A DNA stretch of 64,000 nt, taken from the NCBI RefSeq assembly GCF_003336225.1, contig NZ_QPID01000005.1:273797-337796 (forward strand), read 5' to 3'. The notes below the pieces were generated by a model. That model saw nothing but the letters and a program-made list of their open reading frames with translations. It did no database searches and had not been told where the DNA came from. The stretch comes from Corallincola holothuriorum. Its GTDB lineage: Bacteria; Pseudomonadota; Gammaproteobacteria; Enterobacterales; Neiellaceae. The position numbers and the translations under genes were made by a program. Below, piece by piece: positions 63,844 through 64,000 of the stretch (position 1 is the stretch's first letter; each line of letters starts with the position of its first letter).

Positions 63844-64000
63844 GTTGAACGTCCTTGTTTGACTGTATATATATGGCCCTTCGCGTTTTTTGGTGGGTCA
63901 CCCTTTCTTAACTCTTTGAACCTGTGCATCATTTAAGGCCTCATCTCTTAGCTTAAAGTTGTGCATGGATCAGCGAACACTATACGAACGTATCCTTAAT
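63844..64000. other. intI upstream region, possible attI
   Basis: 157 bp upstream of intI. This is where attI and the cassette promoter should lie. I cannot identify a clean GTTRRRY core here, and no gene starts in it; it may continue past the window edge. Confidence 0.4.
63863..63878 (-). promoter_or_regulatory. Degenerate LexA-box candidate upstream of intI
   Basis: CTGTATATATATGGCC begins 20 bp upstream of the intI start. The left half CTGTATATATA matches the LexA pattern CTG-N10-CAG; the right half has GCC instead of CAG. Integron integrases are often SOS-controlled, so the position is suggestive. Confidence 0.35.

Noticed and set aside
1..64000. CRISPR array or prophage
   Set aside because: No regularly spaced identical repeats, no cas genes, and no phage structural genes; the only recombinase is integron-type.

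Overview
The window reads as a chromosomal segment of a marine gammaproteobacterium, probably an Alteromonadales-like lineage. This rests on gene content alone: argA, a YgiQ-type radical SAM gene, adjacent mutY and yggX, trmB, many c-di-GMP proteins, a Fur-type iron locus and a chromosomal-integron integrase. No 16S or other taxonomic marker is present.

1-25 kb is mostly ordinary chromosome. In order: the 3' end of a large EF-hand-like protein, argA (minus), an AsmA-like membrane protein, a GFA-family enzyme, a ygiQ-like gene, a MaoC-type dehydratase, a two-gene FIST sensor plus GGDEF/EAL operon, a formate/nitrite-type channel fused to CBS domains with a divergent LysR regulator, a tRNA-Phe set in decayed tandem repeats, a hybrid kinase plus REC-HDOD pair, mutY-yggX, trmB, a TPR-GGDEF protein, apbE and a Crp/Fnr-type regulator.

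25.3-46.4 kb is the most striking region. Two divergent transcription units encode envelope proteins. The leftward unit encodes a mono-haem protein, a lipoprotein with two CxxCH motifs and a LamG-like domain, and a Tat-exported DUF1501-like protein. The rightward unit runs about 15.5 kb with gaps mostly under 20 bp: a propeller lipoprotein with two CxxCH motifs, an SH3 plus beta-barrel protein, a second beta-barrel, a TlpA thioredoxin, a DUF4266 lipoprotein, a DUF3570 barrel, a coiled-coil periplasmic protein, three TPR proteins, a small periplasmic protein, one TolQ/ExbB-type channel, two TolR/ExbD-type proteins and a TonB-like protein with an AgmX/PglI C-terminus. The TolQ plus two TolR, AgmX and giant TPR set resembles the energised core of the Myxococcus Agl-Glt machine. 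It is here joined to c-type cytochromes and thioredoxin chemistry. I infer a proton-motive-force-driven trans-envelope apparatus of unknown function.

46.4-54.3 kb is a plastic, AT-richer accessory region. It opens with a secreted protein gene bracketed by a duplicated, internally deleted copy of the agmX-like gene tail. It then holds four promoter-poor cassettes separated by attC-like imperfect palindromes, a cluster lacking a local integrase. One cassette carries a PEP-CTERM protein, and one attC is followed by an IS4-type remnant with inverted ends. After these come a second PEP-CTERM-type protein, two small membrane-protein genes, a duplicated gene tail and a Rap1a/Tai-like secreted protein.

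54.4-64 kb holds an AbgT-family transporter, a PepSY membrane protein and a TonB-dependent siderophore receptor with a Fur-box candidate, two very small membrane proteins, a beta-lactamase-fold lipoprotein, and an IntI-type tyrosine recombinase. The integrase points away from the right edge, so its attI and main array, if any, should lie beyond 64 kb.
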